From Caenorhabditis elegans (taxonomy: Eukaryota; Nematoda; Chromadorea; Rhabditida; Rhabditidae): 64,000 nt of DNA. Within the stretch, counting starts at the first letter, position 1. Each line of letters opens with the position of its first letter. Made by a program: the position numbers and the translations under genes. Location: assembly GCF_000002985.6 (NCBI RefSeq), contig NC_003280.10, forward strand, positions 11,466,501 to 11,530,500, written 5' to 3'. Positions 12,662 to 23,207 of the stretch are shown here, piece after piece. Under the pieces are notes generated by a model. It ran no database searches and was not told the origin of the DNA. It saw only the letters and a list, made by a program, of their open reading frames with translations.

Positions 12662-13883
12662 ACTGATTGAGAAATGGCGATGTGGAGAATGTCAAGCTTA
12701 TGTGGACTTTTTTTCGAGAAAAAAAATAACGTGGAATATATTTTTTGTTTGATAAATTTCATACACGTTTTTGGTCACCAAACTTTGGTGAGATTTTTTT
12801 GGCGTGAATTTGAAAATTTCGATTTATTATTTTGAGAGAAAAGTAAATTTTGGCAACTTTCAGGCAATATTCAGAAATATTCTAACGGATTATTTTTTGG
12901 TAGTAGTGAAATCAACTTGCAACAAACTTGGCAACTTACCGAAACAGTTGAAACATTGCCAGAAAAAGGCACTATCACACTTTTGGAAAATGGAATATAA
13001 AGTTTGTTTTAGTTTTCAAAGATTGCTAGTATAATTAAAGCATCTGAGAGACCGAAAAGAGAACTGCAGAGCTTGCAAAGTTGCGCAAAATCTGAAAAGA
13101 AATTGGTAAACTTTGGTAGAAATTTACAAAAATTTGATAACAAGTTGGTAAACATTTGCCAGTAAATTGACTTTACAGTACTCGTGCCACACTTTCATTG
13201 GATGTCACCTATGAATTAAGATCAATTGATATTATTAATTTGTTGATAAAAGAAAAATGCATTTTTTGAATATTGTTAAAACATATGCAAATGTAAATAT
13301 ACAAGTTCAAAACATAATGAACATAACATATTGAACAGAAAAAATACTATAAGAGAGAATACTATTCGCTCTTGGAGCTCAAAGTCTTGGAAAATGGAAC
13401 AAGATTGTTAAAAATGCGATTTGACCCCTTCGTTTCGTAGTAGACAAAACTCTCCTTGAAGTTCTTGAGAGAAAGCTTGAGATTTGGAAAGTACTTTGAG
13501 CATCTGAAAATATAAAAAAATTTAAATAACTTAATCACTGAATTGAAGAATACAATAGTTACTACAGGTTTCCTTTTACACAATTTTATCATTGCTACTC
13601 TTGAAAACTTTGAAGCGGCTGACTTTTTGTGGATTCTTGTTTGACTATTTAAATTCTCGGATAATTTTTTTTCTTATCAAACCGATCAAGTTTGTTCAGC
13701 ATTATGATATTATCAAAAAATACAAAATTTAAAAAAATGTATTTTTGATCTACCTTGTTGACTAGACTCTTTCCCTTCCTTCGACGAGACAGCCACCGCA
13801 AAAATAACAACGTAGTTCCAAAGGTAGATCACAAATTAATTATGTTCACAAATTAATTAATTAATTAATTATAAGAGCTCAAC
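12662..13883. other. Intergenic stretch between kinase gene and frame-broken gene
   Basis: A/T-rich with no convincing gene. A minus-strand frame at 13508-13362 follows an acceptor-like ATTTTCAG and encodes about 48 residues (SKYFPNLKLSLKNF), but no upstream exon was found. (TTAATTAA)n-like sequence lies near 13835-13870. The start is probably the promoter of the kinase gene. Confidence 0.5.
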
Positions 13884-15883
13884 ATGGATGGAGAGCTGAA
13901 GCTCGTCAAACAATGGATCAATTGCTCCTGAATATCTTTTGACGGAGTATAGTGCCAAATTGCCTCGGGAGTCAAGACTGAAGAAAAAGGTAGATTACCT
14001 GAAGATCTTTCAACACATCATTGATTGTTTATCTAGATTTTCTACGTCACTCGTCACAATGAAATGGTCGGAAATGTGCTAATTCATTTGGACTTCGTAA
14101 CCCAGGAAATGCTCCGGTTCCTGTATATACTCTCCACGGAAATAATCGTCTGCGAAGCGCTGTTACAGATGAGCAGTGTGGAGTTGACAGGTTTGTAATT
14201 ATATATTCGAGAACCTTCTCTCTAATTTGTATTTCTTCCGTTTGAGCCGAAACTCATATACCTGAAGTTGCGTTATATCAACGTGGGTTGGGCTCGAAAC
14301 AAGATGAATTTGCTCGATTATTTATTCAACAAAGCTGATATTTTGGAGGAACTTGGCGCTCTGAACAACAGCCTCCTTGATGTACCACCGTTAATGAAGA
14401 CTTTTGGAGTTATCGCATTCTTCGTCACTTCTACTCATGTTGCGGGACAGGTCTACCACGCTATTGATGGTCTTTCCCCGTGAACAACAAAATGAAGGAC
14501 CGAAAAGAATCTACATTCGCACAGAAAGAGTATGCTTCACACTAGACGAGGATAACGATAACTTCATAATGTCGGATGGATCGGAATATATGTTGATAGA
14601 GAGAATTTCAACACTTGCACGATGCAAGAAAGTGAGAAAAAAGGTGAGTGGACGAATAGTGAAAATTTGAATTAACAATTTTTGGATACACAGATAAGAA
14701 ATGTGGTTTATAGGTGTTGTACCTCATGGATACAGTGACAAAGAACATCGCCAGTCATACAATGATACTGTATGACTACATTCACGAAGGGAACATTCCA
14801 CGAACCTTCTACTCTGCGAAGTGCAAGCCGATCACGTGCAATGATGAAACCGTATGTTGTTAACGTAACAAAATCATGACATCACAAAATGAAAATTACA
14901 GAATCCGCATAACTTGACGAAAGTTGATAAGACGGAGAAATGTCCATTCCTCTTGCCGACCAAAACTGCATCTGGCGGTACTTTTTTCTTGCAACTTGCT
15001 GATTCGGCATTTCGGAGCGACAACAATCGTCATATTGAGTATCTGGTCAATTGAAGCGATCTGCTGTTAGTTAACTATCAGAAAGAAAAAATCAATATCT
15101 TCTTTTTCAGAGTATATCGTGCTTGCCTGAATTCCAAGGTGTCGGATCTCCCACCACCCACAACGGAGTTGTCTTTCGAACACTGGCGACAGATAAGCTG
15201 TGCCCTTGGTTTAGTATGATGAGTTCGCCTATACCTTGTGAGTTTTATGGTTACAGCGTTTACACTAGTTCGCGACTCTAAATGTTTTTTCGAAATTGAC
15301 GCACTTAGTGTTATCTAATTAAACTTGTTGAGAAATTCCCTGCAAATTCTAATTTGCAGCAGGAAAAGTTAGCAAAAAGGAAAAACAACATACAAGAACT
15401 CCTCTCCGTTTCAACTGTCACAACGAGCTACGAGTCTGCGGAGGAAATGCAGAAACTCACGAACCATTTGAGTTTCAACTCATAACCTATGCGGCAACAT
15501 TGCCTCGATGTACTCGCCTTTGCAGAAAGGTCGTATATGTGCAGCGATGTGGTCGTCAATATGGACATGGACTCATCATGTACAGCTACACAAAGCCCGG
15601 ATTAATTCCCCGGCCACTGAACTCTCGATTAAAACCTTCAACTACGGAATGGTTTGACAGTTTCTCACCGGAAATCCGAGGAGACATATTTCACTTGCTG
15701 AAAAGAAGTCCAATCAGTGAGACTGTAAGAAGGATTCATAAAGATTACGGGGTTCATCTCAGTCCGAAGCGACTGTTGAATCTGAGACCTCAAAGTTGGC
15801 CGATTAAAGACCAACCACTTGTCACCGAATGGATGATGCAGATGATTCGTTGCCGACATCATCGGATAATTGATAGTTTATGA
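13884..15883 (+). pseudogene. Unrecognised multi-exon gene-like region with frame breaks
   Basis: Good coding composition with several real-looking introns, but no single frame links them. MDGELKLVKQWIN (13884) runs into a stop while the next frame gives APEYLLTEYSAKLPRE. Blocks 14037-14190 and 14247-14483 do not join in phase, and a CCCC run at 14476-14479 separates a frame ending HAIDGLS from the one continuing REQQNEGPKRIYIR. Clean blocks follow: 14484-14643, 14714-14851 and 14902-15055 (ends in a stop). The 3' part is intact: 15111-15237 plus 15360-15883 encode 216 residues in phase, with RFNCHNELRVCGG, LPRCTRLCRK and a C-terminal helical SPEIRGDIFHLLKRSP. I recognise no family. It is either a decaying gene or one whose true splicing I could not see. 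Confidence 0.5.
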
Positions 15884-16787
15884 TTTTTTGCTTATAACTT
15901 ATGATCTCAAATTGTGCAATATTTTGAATTTCATTTATCTCCATTTTTCAATTTTTTGAATACGTGTTTGATAGGTTATAGGTGTTTGATAAGTAAATGA
16001 TTTAAAAGTAACAGGTTTTGCAAAAAAATGGAAATTCCGCGCACGATTGCTCGTATTTTATGGATTTTTGGCAAAATGGGGAAAAGTCCCAAGTTCATCA
16101 AAATTTGACTGATTGATTTTATTCCAGATAATCAATCTACCGGTTTGTGAATTCACAGAATAAATAAGTTCACAACATTGTTTTTCACAATTCATAAATG
16201 GCAACATTTATTTTTAGTAGAAAACAGGTTTAGGCGTTTTTTTTTGCTCTTCAACACTCAATTGTTGCTTCGGTTCACGCTTCTTGCCATTTTCTGCTTA
16301 TTTTTCTGCATATTCATGGCGTTTCAAAAATTCCTAAATCTGAAATTCCCTAAAAAATCCGAAAACTGGTGTTTTATATTCACAAAGATTTATTCATAGG
16401 CAATTTCCTGAACTACGTTTACATACATGTGGAACCCACTCTACGTGCCTACATTATACCTCAGCCATACCTGCTAGTCTCAACACCGGGCCTGCCTAAC
16501 TCATGCTGTCTAACTCATGTCTGGATACCTTGTGCCTACCTCGCGCCTACTTTCCTCGTACATGCCTACGGTTCTGCTGTTCCCACCACATGTCTGCCTA
16601 CGGAAATGGGCGACATTTAATAAAGATTATCATTGAATACCAGGCTGTGCTGACTAACAAACTTTGAGATGACTTCAAGTGGTCGCCCAAGTTTCTGTAA
16701 TTTTATTTTTTAAAAAACACCGGCATCTTTATTAATTTTCCACAGGCAAGTTCAGCTATTTCACATAAATACAATGTTAATCAATAA
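15884..16787. other. Intergenic region with a GCCTAC-rich repeat
   Basis: No gene seen. About 16430-16610 is C-rich with recurring GTGCCTAC, ACCTGC and GCCTAA words, resembling repeats near 10960, 36340 and 51300. The rest is A/T-rich, 3' of the channel gene. Confidence 0.5.
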
Positions 16788-18716
16788 TTAAAGATCCTGA
16801 GCAACCAAAATATCAGATTTCTCTGAATCCTCTTCGGTCTTCATATCCTCCATAATACCATTGATGTCGTGAAGAATCGAACGGACTTGATGAGGTGATG
16901 CGTGGAATTCCTTGGCAACAAGAGAAGTGATCTCTGATACAGTAATACATTGTCCTCCGATCATTACTTCAACGTCGGTTCCACGGAATGGTTGACGGGC
17001 GAAGAGCTGGAAGTGGATATGAAAAATATTTTTTTGCAGTTCAATTGTTTGCGTTTAAACATTCTAGGATTCGAACCAAGGGGTGTGCGGCAAATCTCAA
17101 AATTTGCCGAGCTCGGCAAATTCGGCAAATCTTTTTTCAATATTTGCCGAGGACGGCAAATTTTGCAAATTTGGCCAACTCGGCAAATGGCCAATTCGGC
17201 AAATTTGGCAAATTTGCCGCACACCCTTGATTGGAGCCTGCATCAATACTCTAAAGTTCTCATAATAACCACATTTTGAAAATTTGCAAATTTGCAAAAA
17301 TTTGGAAATCGAGAAAGAAACGATTGACATACGATTGACGATTAACATGACATACATGTGTTCTCATTTAAATAATTGTCACTGCTTTTCATGAAAGTAT
17401 TGGAGATATACAATTCCAACAAAAGAATACCTGAGTAAACCAATTAGTCACATAACTAATCAGCATAATATTTAAAATCGTTCCCCACACCAAATAGGTA
17501 ATCACTTTACAGAACTTTTCAAATGTATCGATTTGAGGCACTTTGTCTCCGAAACCAACTGTTGCAAAACTGATGAAGCTGAAATTTTTTTTAATTTAAA
17601 AACCATAATACTCTGAATATATCTATATAAACCTGAAATAGCAGTCATCAATGGAATACGCAGCTCCCGAGTGTGGAATAAAGAAGAAGCCAATTGCAAA
17701 TGTTAGAAGGTAGAGGCAGGCGATTACGATACCTGGCATATCCTTGTCATTTACTAGTTCGCTTTCGGTTCTTTCCTAAAAAGAGTTCCCATTGAGGAGT
17801 TGCCAAGTTAATAAGAAAATCTAACTGACCGAGAAAATCCAACCATGAGTTTTCCAGTAGAATTTTGTCAAATATTTTCCAAAATTTCCAAGGGTCACTA
17901 CAAGAAGAGGAATCCCCAAAATTGAGAAGAATATTGAGAAAACTCGTGAAGCATGAGTCTGAGGATACTGATTTCCGTAGCCTATTGTTGAAATTGTGAT
18001 GAACTCGAAGAACACAACTTCATAGAAGGATTGCTCTCCGAGCACCGGATCAATGCTTTGAAAAATTGCAGCTCCAACCAACATTAATGTAGTGAGAATC
18101 AAGACGATTATGGCTTGTGGAGCGATTCGCCGGAGGAGTTTCTGAATTATAATTGCCTGACATTGTGAGAAAAATTTAAAAAGAATCTCAGACGGGGAAA
18201 GTTAATCTTCACAATAACTCAGTAGCAGAACTGGATATCACATCACCGATTCCTCGTGCGAGAATTGAACTCGCAGCGGTTGAGTGGCGGGCGCACGCGC
18301 ACACCACTCGGCCACAAATGCAGTCGGCAGCGTGTCTCTAAAGACATATAAAAAGCGCGTATAGTGTAGTAATGTTACAAAATGGTTTGCAACTTTGAGG
18401 ATTACTGTAGTTTTCAACTACTCGTTTTTTGCAAAGTTTTCATTGATTTTTTTATAGTTTTCGTTCCGTTTTTCATTAAAAACAGTTTTTCAACAAAACA
18501 CGTAAGGAAAACTATTAAAAATAAATGAAAATTTGGCAAAAAAGAGTAGTTGGAAATTACAGTAATCCTCAAAGGCGCACATCCTTTTGCATTTTTGCAA
18601 AATCATTTTCCTGTCGAGACCTGGTACCGTATTTTTAGGAAAAACTCGCAAACTTTCTTGAGGTTTCCGAAAAATAAATTAATGCATCTTACCTCAAGAC
18701 TGCTCTTCTGCTTCAT
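16788..18716 (-). CDS. twk-3: Two-pore-domain potassium channel (TWK/K2P)
   Basis: Five exons: 18716-18693, 18141-17830, 17775-17633, 17578-17431 and 17006-16788, 281 aa. Topology is K2P: M1 (IIVLILTTLMLVGAAIF, about 19-35), first pore filter TIGYG (60-64), M2 (FSIFFSILGIPLLVVTLG), M3 (GIVIACLYLLTFAIGFFFI), second filter TVGFG (166-170), M4 (LVWGTILNIMLISYV) and a soluble tail of about 80 residues. K2P channels carry background K+ current and set the resting potential. The symbol is recalled from memory of this locus and should be checked. Intron 1 (551 bp) contains a tRNA-like element and a foldback repeat; intron 4 contains a CGGCAAATT array. Confidence 0.9.
17094..17222. repeat. CGGCAAATT-type short repeat array
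   Basis: A run of about ten copies of (C/G)GGCAAAT(T/C) on the plus strand, interrupted by the inverse TTTGCCGA, so the array is itself partly palindromic. It lies in the last twk-3 intron and yields spurious open frames on both strands (ICRARQI-type). Confidence 0.85.
18248..18318 (-). ncRNA. tRNA-like Pol III element (type II tRNA remnant)
   Basis: On the minus strand a box A, TGGCCGAGTGGTG, is followed about 40 bases later by a perfect T arm, GCGAG-TTCAATT-CTCGC, carrying a box B-like GTTCAATTC. The box A resembles tRNA-Leu/Ser. I could not fold a convincing anticodon stem or pair an acceptor stem, so it is either a degenerate tRNA or a tRNA-derived element. It lies in the first twk-3 intron, same strand. 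Confidence 0.5.
18392..18637. repeat. Foldback repeat, same family, copy 3
   Basis: TTTGAGGATTACTGTAGTTT on the left pairs with ATTACAGTAATCCTCAAAGG on the right, and the right flank carries TGTCGAGACCTGGTACCG. In the first twk-3 intron. Confidence 0.8.
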
Positions 18717-19133
18717 TTTGATGAAAAATCGAGACAAAAATAGTGGAAAACAGCTGTGAAAAACCGGAAAATACTGTGCCAGATGTCGTCGGGCAGGTCA
18801 CTTCAAAAACGGAAAATTGTAAAAAAAATCGATGAGTGATCGAAAAAGAAGAGAGACGTAAAGAAGAGGTGTAAAAACAAACTGGCCCGTCTTTGTCAGT
18901 AGACGAAAAAGTATTCAAAGTGCCCCATGAATTTACGACACTCGTTATAGCAACCAAATGTCTGCGCGTACCGCTCTTTTTTTGTATATCACTCGAGAAG
19001 AAGAAGGAAAAGAGACAAAACTGTGTTTATTGTGGGGGAAAAAAGAATGTGAAAAATGAGAAATGTGTCGACAAATTGATTTGATGTTTAGTTTCAGTGA
19101 GAGAAAACGAACAAAAAAAAATATAAGAAGGAT
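18717..19133. other. Intergenic region upstream of the channel gene
   Basis: 417 bp between the twk-3 start and the stop of the TTR-like gene, both minus strand. No gene was seen; it is expected to hold the twk-3 promoter. Confidence 0.5.
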
Positions 19134-20247
19134 CTAGTTGAGGCAATCGGTGGATTCTCCGGAGAATGATCCGGCCAAATTGAGCTCTCCGATATCGAAT
19201 GTTCTATCGGCAGTCTCTCCCTCGCTGATGAAGCTCTTTGGAATCTTGATCTTCAGCTTCTTGTAGCAAACCTTAAAATATAAACGATTATCGAATGTTC
19301 GAGGAGAACGAAGTGAGAATCCTAGACAGTGAAAAACCCTATTGTCTATTCCTAGCGCCACATTTCCGATCAATCCATCATATGTTTATAAATGATGTCA
19401 CTTTTCAAATGTAACTGTTTCGTTGCAAAAGTTACATAAAAACTCCTAGCAATTCAGGTTTTCTTCTGAGATAGCGGTAGTTAAAGTTTTTGGCTATAGG
19501 ATGATGACGTCACGTTCTTCCAGCAATCCGCTAGTTGGAAAAAAAATGTTTTTAATCTTGTTTAGAAAGTTTTAATATTCTGAAATACCAGAAAATACAA
19601 ATTTAAATATATCGAAAGACTGAACAAATCTAGCTTTTTAAAATATACCAGTTCTCTTTTTTAGAGGGAATTCAAACATGGAAATTCGCAATGTTACAAA
19701 TTAGACTTTTTAATCTTGCTCGATTTTTTCATATTCGTATTTGGTTTTCTGAACTTACAATATCGAGAATGTTAAAGCTAAAACTCAATTCACGCTACTT
19801 TGCCTGAATCAAAATTGGAAAATAAAACTGTTCTAGACTACAACTGTTCTAGGAATGGCGAAATTTCCAAAAGTAGCTCACTCTCTACATAAAAAAGTCA
19901 ATTAAATGTATATTCTTACCCCATTATAGTTACACTTGTGGTAGATGTTAACATGTGGGTCGATGGCTGTTAGCTCTTTCTTGTTTCCGGCAAGTGTGAA
20001 AGATCCTCTACCGTCAGTTGACTTCTCGTCGAGGAGCTTGTCAAGAACTGAAACATGTTTAACTTCTGGGTGCCGAGCAGTCAAAAACCTTACCAATTTC
20101 TTTCTCGTAGAGCTTCACTTTAATATTCTCAGCTGGTTGTCCATTACAGGTAACCTTTCCAGTTACACGAACAGCTTGAACGGACCCAATAAATGGAAAA
20201 GCGGAGGCAGCGGATACAAATAAGGCGAGAAGCAGAAGTTGACGCAT
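19134..20247 (-). CDS. Transthyretin-like family secreted protein (TTR-52 type fold)
   Basis: Exons 20247-20094, 20047-19920 and 19271-19134 give 139 aa, standard for nematode TTR-like proteins. A signal peptide (MRQLLLLALFVSAASA) precedes SVQAVRVTGKVTCNGQPA, KVKLYEKE, FTLAGNKKE, DPHVNIYHKCNY and CYKKLKIKIPKSFIS, the classic family pattern with paired cysteines. These are abundant extracellular beta-sandwich proteins; a few bridge apoptotic cells or signal, and most have no known role. This is one of the ttr genes, but I am not sure of the number. The 648-bp second intron shows no further structure. Confidence 0.93.
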
Positions 20248-21837
20248 TCTGAATTTTTATGGAATTATGGGTGTAATGGAGGTATTTATAATAATAATTT
20301 TATAATAACGAAAATATAATTCTAAAGATAGAGAGGAAGTGATGTATTATTAGGGGAATTTCAATGAGTCATACCCCCAATCGTACCAAGTGATGTGAAT
20401 GAAAAAAGAAAAAAAAGATGGTGAAGCAGTTGAATTCAGTGTTTTCTTTCTTCTTCTACTAGTCGGTACCCACCCACTTCATCTAAACAATTGGGCCTTT
20501 TTGATATCAAAACTAACAGGGAAATAGTGTAAAAATCACGGAGACGCAGAGAAATATCTAGTTACACTGTGTTGTTTTTGGCAAGGTCAGTAAGTGTTTC
20601 ATGGTCAGTTTTTTGGCGATCGGGAAGTCAAATCGTTTTGATAATACTTGGAATTGATAGGCTTCGGAAAGGATTACGAAAAAAAAACAAAACGTTTCGG
20701 ATATGGGGTTACGTGGCGAAATGGTTGAGGACACTAAACAATTATCCAGATCTAGTTTGCTGTAATTGATGGGCAATTATTGGACAGAGAGGTCGGAAAG
20801 TTGAAATAATCAAAATATGAATGTTTAACTATAAACAAGTAAAGTCACGAAAACGTGTGACAGACGGCAATACTAAACCTTCATTTTCACATAAATAAGC
20901 AAACGTAGTTTGAATTTTGAATTTAAATTTATTTCACTTTAGAAACAATGGAAAAAAAACCAACATACATAGAATAATGTAACTAAAGAAATTGAAATCT
21001 GCCTATTTTGCATATAAATGGTCGTTTTGGTTAATTAATAAAATACGCACTGAAAGGCATGACTGACAGTGTATGTTTTCTGTTACTACTTGAAGCTTTT
21101 GGCAGCAACTGGGAATTCGTTAATATATTCTGAAAGAGCTAAAAATTTGCAACAATGCTTCTGAAAGAAATCTCAAAATAAGTTACTTTGAAGTAAGTTA
21201 GGAGTTTTAAAGTTTTGAAACTCTGCCTATTTTGCCTATAAATGGACGTTTAATTCATTTATAAAGTATGCACTAAAAGGTATCACTGAGAGTGTATGTT
21301 TTCTGTAACTACTTGAAGATTTTGATTGCAACTGGAAAGTTGTTAATGTTTTCTGACAGAGCTAAAAATTTGCAACAATTTTTCTGAAAGAAATCTTTAA
21401 AAAAGTTACATTGAAGTAAGTTAGGAATTTTCAAAGTTCTGAAAATCTACCTATTTTGCGTTACAAATTTACTGATTCATGTCTGAACAATAATGTAATC
21501 ATATGTGTCTAGTACATATAGTTCGGTACATCTTCTAATACTTTTATCTTGCTAAGGCACTTTTTGTTTTTTGTTTAATATTATGAATTTTTAGTACTCT
21601 CGATAAACGGTACAAGATCCTTTTGTTCCAGTATAACAATCTTTTTCAAAACTTAAACGCTCTAATGAAGATATGTTCATTATGATTGTAAAGTCTAAGA
21701 TTGTTATCTCGTGCGCCTATTACAGCGAGAATCAAAACCCGGTATTTGAAGTTTACACATCTCTTCTCAGGGTACATAACCAGCTTTTTGCATCTTCTTT
21801 TTCTGATTTTTCTTCATTAAATCTCAAATATCTCGAG
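20248..21837. other. Intergenic region, 1.6 kb, with a tandem duplication
   Basis: No gene seen. 21001-21455 is a direct duplication, annotated separately. The rest is A/T-rich and should include the promoters of the TTR-like gene and the small secreted gene. Confidence 0.5.
21001..21455. repeat. Diverged direct tandem duplication, unit about 228 bp
   Basis: Copy 1 starts near 21001 (TGCCTATTTTGCATATAAAT) and copy 2 near 21228 (TGCCTATTTTGCCTATAAAT). Both continue through GTGTATGTTTTCTGT, AGAGCTAAAAATTTGCAACA and GAAGTAAGTTAGGA with scattered substitutions and small indels. A third start (ACCTATTTTGCGTTACAAAT) at about 21450 then diverges. Confidence 0.85.
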
Positions 21838-23033
21838 ATGAGGTCGTTGTTACCTTTGATTCTATTCGCATTATTTATTGGGTGCTTCACTCAACATGGA
21901 GGAATCGCTAGAATGCAGGAATTGAAGACAAAAGTAGATCCAATAAGAAGCTTCGATCTTCCGGATGAAGCTCCGAGAGCAAGAATTATTGCAACGGATT
22001 TCTTGACAAGAGGCAATAGAAAAATGAAAAAGCCATTTAAGGTAAGATTTTGATATTTTGAAAAACACTACTACGCTTATATCTCTGTTCTCTTTGATTT
22101 TATCAAAATTACGTCAACTGACAAAATACGTAAAAAGTATTTATCTACATTTTTGTAATGAACCATTTTTCGAACAAACTGAAGAGAACCGAGATATAAG
22201 CCGTCAAAGTAGAAGTAGATCCATTGGTGTTCAAGTTTCAGCATTCGGTATTTTTTGAAATGCAAAATATCGCATACTTAAGCTTTCTTTTAGTTTTGTG
22301 AACTGGGAAATCGCACGCTCTGTTTGGCTGCTATAATTTGAAAATTGACGGTCGTGTCGAGACCGGCTACCGTATCATTGCGTTATACATTTTTTTTCAA
22401 AATCAGATTATTCAATTCCTTTGTTCTCTAAATTAATTAACTGGTCATTACCCAGTTGTCAGAACTTTTAGAGGTTTTTGACACAAAAATTATGTTCCCG
22501 GTCTCGGCACGAACGAAACTTTGCAGCTACCGTAACCACGAGTATTTTGCACTCTTCTCTCTTATATAAGCTTCGCTCAATTTTTTCTATTTATAATGCA
22601 AAAACTTCAATTTTTTGGAAAGTGTTTTAAAAAATTCATGTGAAAGAAATACAGAAAAAATCGCTGAAAAAAGTGCTGCCTGTGGTTACTGTAGCAGCAA
22701 AGTTTCTGTCGCTCTAGCAAGACCTGGTTCAGTATGTATTTGTGCCTTAAAAATTACAAAATTTTGGAAACTGGATAATACGACACTCTAATATTATGTG
22801 GCAATCAGACAGTAACCAACAATTTAAAGGTATATGCCGCCTTCTGAAAATTGAATTTTCAGGACGATTCCCGCCAAGAAGACTTCAGGAGATGGAAGCT
22901 CGACGAGCTCACAGATCGAGATATGAGAAGCAGTAAAGAAGTGAAAAGTTCTGTTCGATCGCCATTCACAAAGGATAGTGGAAGTGAAGAAGATGAGCAT
23001 GTTGGAGATTTCTTCCCATCCAAAAGAGTTTAA
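21838..23033 (+). CDS. Small secreted protein, function unknown (124 aa)
   Basis: Two phase-0 exons, 21838-22041 and 22863-23033. The signal peptide (MRSLLPLILFALFIGCFTQ) leads a 100-residue, highly charged, cysteine-free mature chain: an N-terminal half with RGNRKMKKPFK, then DDSRQEDFRRWKLDELTDRD, and an acidic Ser-rich tail ending DFFPSKRV. Basic pairs (KK, RR) could be prohormone cleavage sites, so a peptide precursor is possible, but no repeated peptide or amidation Gly is seen. The 821-bp intron is large for the window and holds a foldback repeat. A poly(A) signal follows near 23097. No family recognised. Confidence 0.7.
22497..22727. repeat. Diverged foldback repeat (GTCTCGGCACGA variant)
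   Basis: Left arm CCCGGTCTCGGCACGAACGA plus AAACTTTGCAGCTACCGTAA; right arm TTACTGTAGCAGCAAAGTTT plus CGCTCTAGCAAGACCTGG. A separate solo piece, TGTCGAGACCGGCTACCGTA, lies at about 22354. In the intron of the small secreted gene. Confidence 0.75.
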
Positions 23034-23207
23034 TTTTGTAAACTCAGAATTTAATTTTGTAACTTTGAATTAATTATGTGTAAATATATGTTCTAAAATA
23101 AAACACTCAGGGACTAGGGTTTATTCAAATGTGATCACAGTTTAAAAAATACAAATCAAGGAAATAATTAATGGTAAATGCAGTGAAATATACAATTTGA
23201 GACTTAT

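Noticed and set aside
13362-13508. Minus-strand exon-like frame after ATTTTCAG
   Set aside because: No upstream exon or recognised protein; kept only as a note in the intergenic entry.
16964-17357. Several 80-110 codon frames on both strands
   Set aside because: Created by the CGGCAAATT repeat array and overlapping twk-3.
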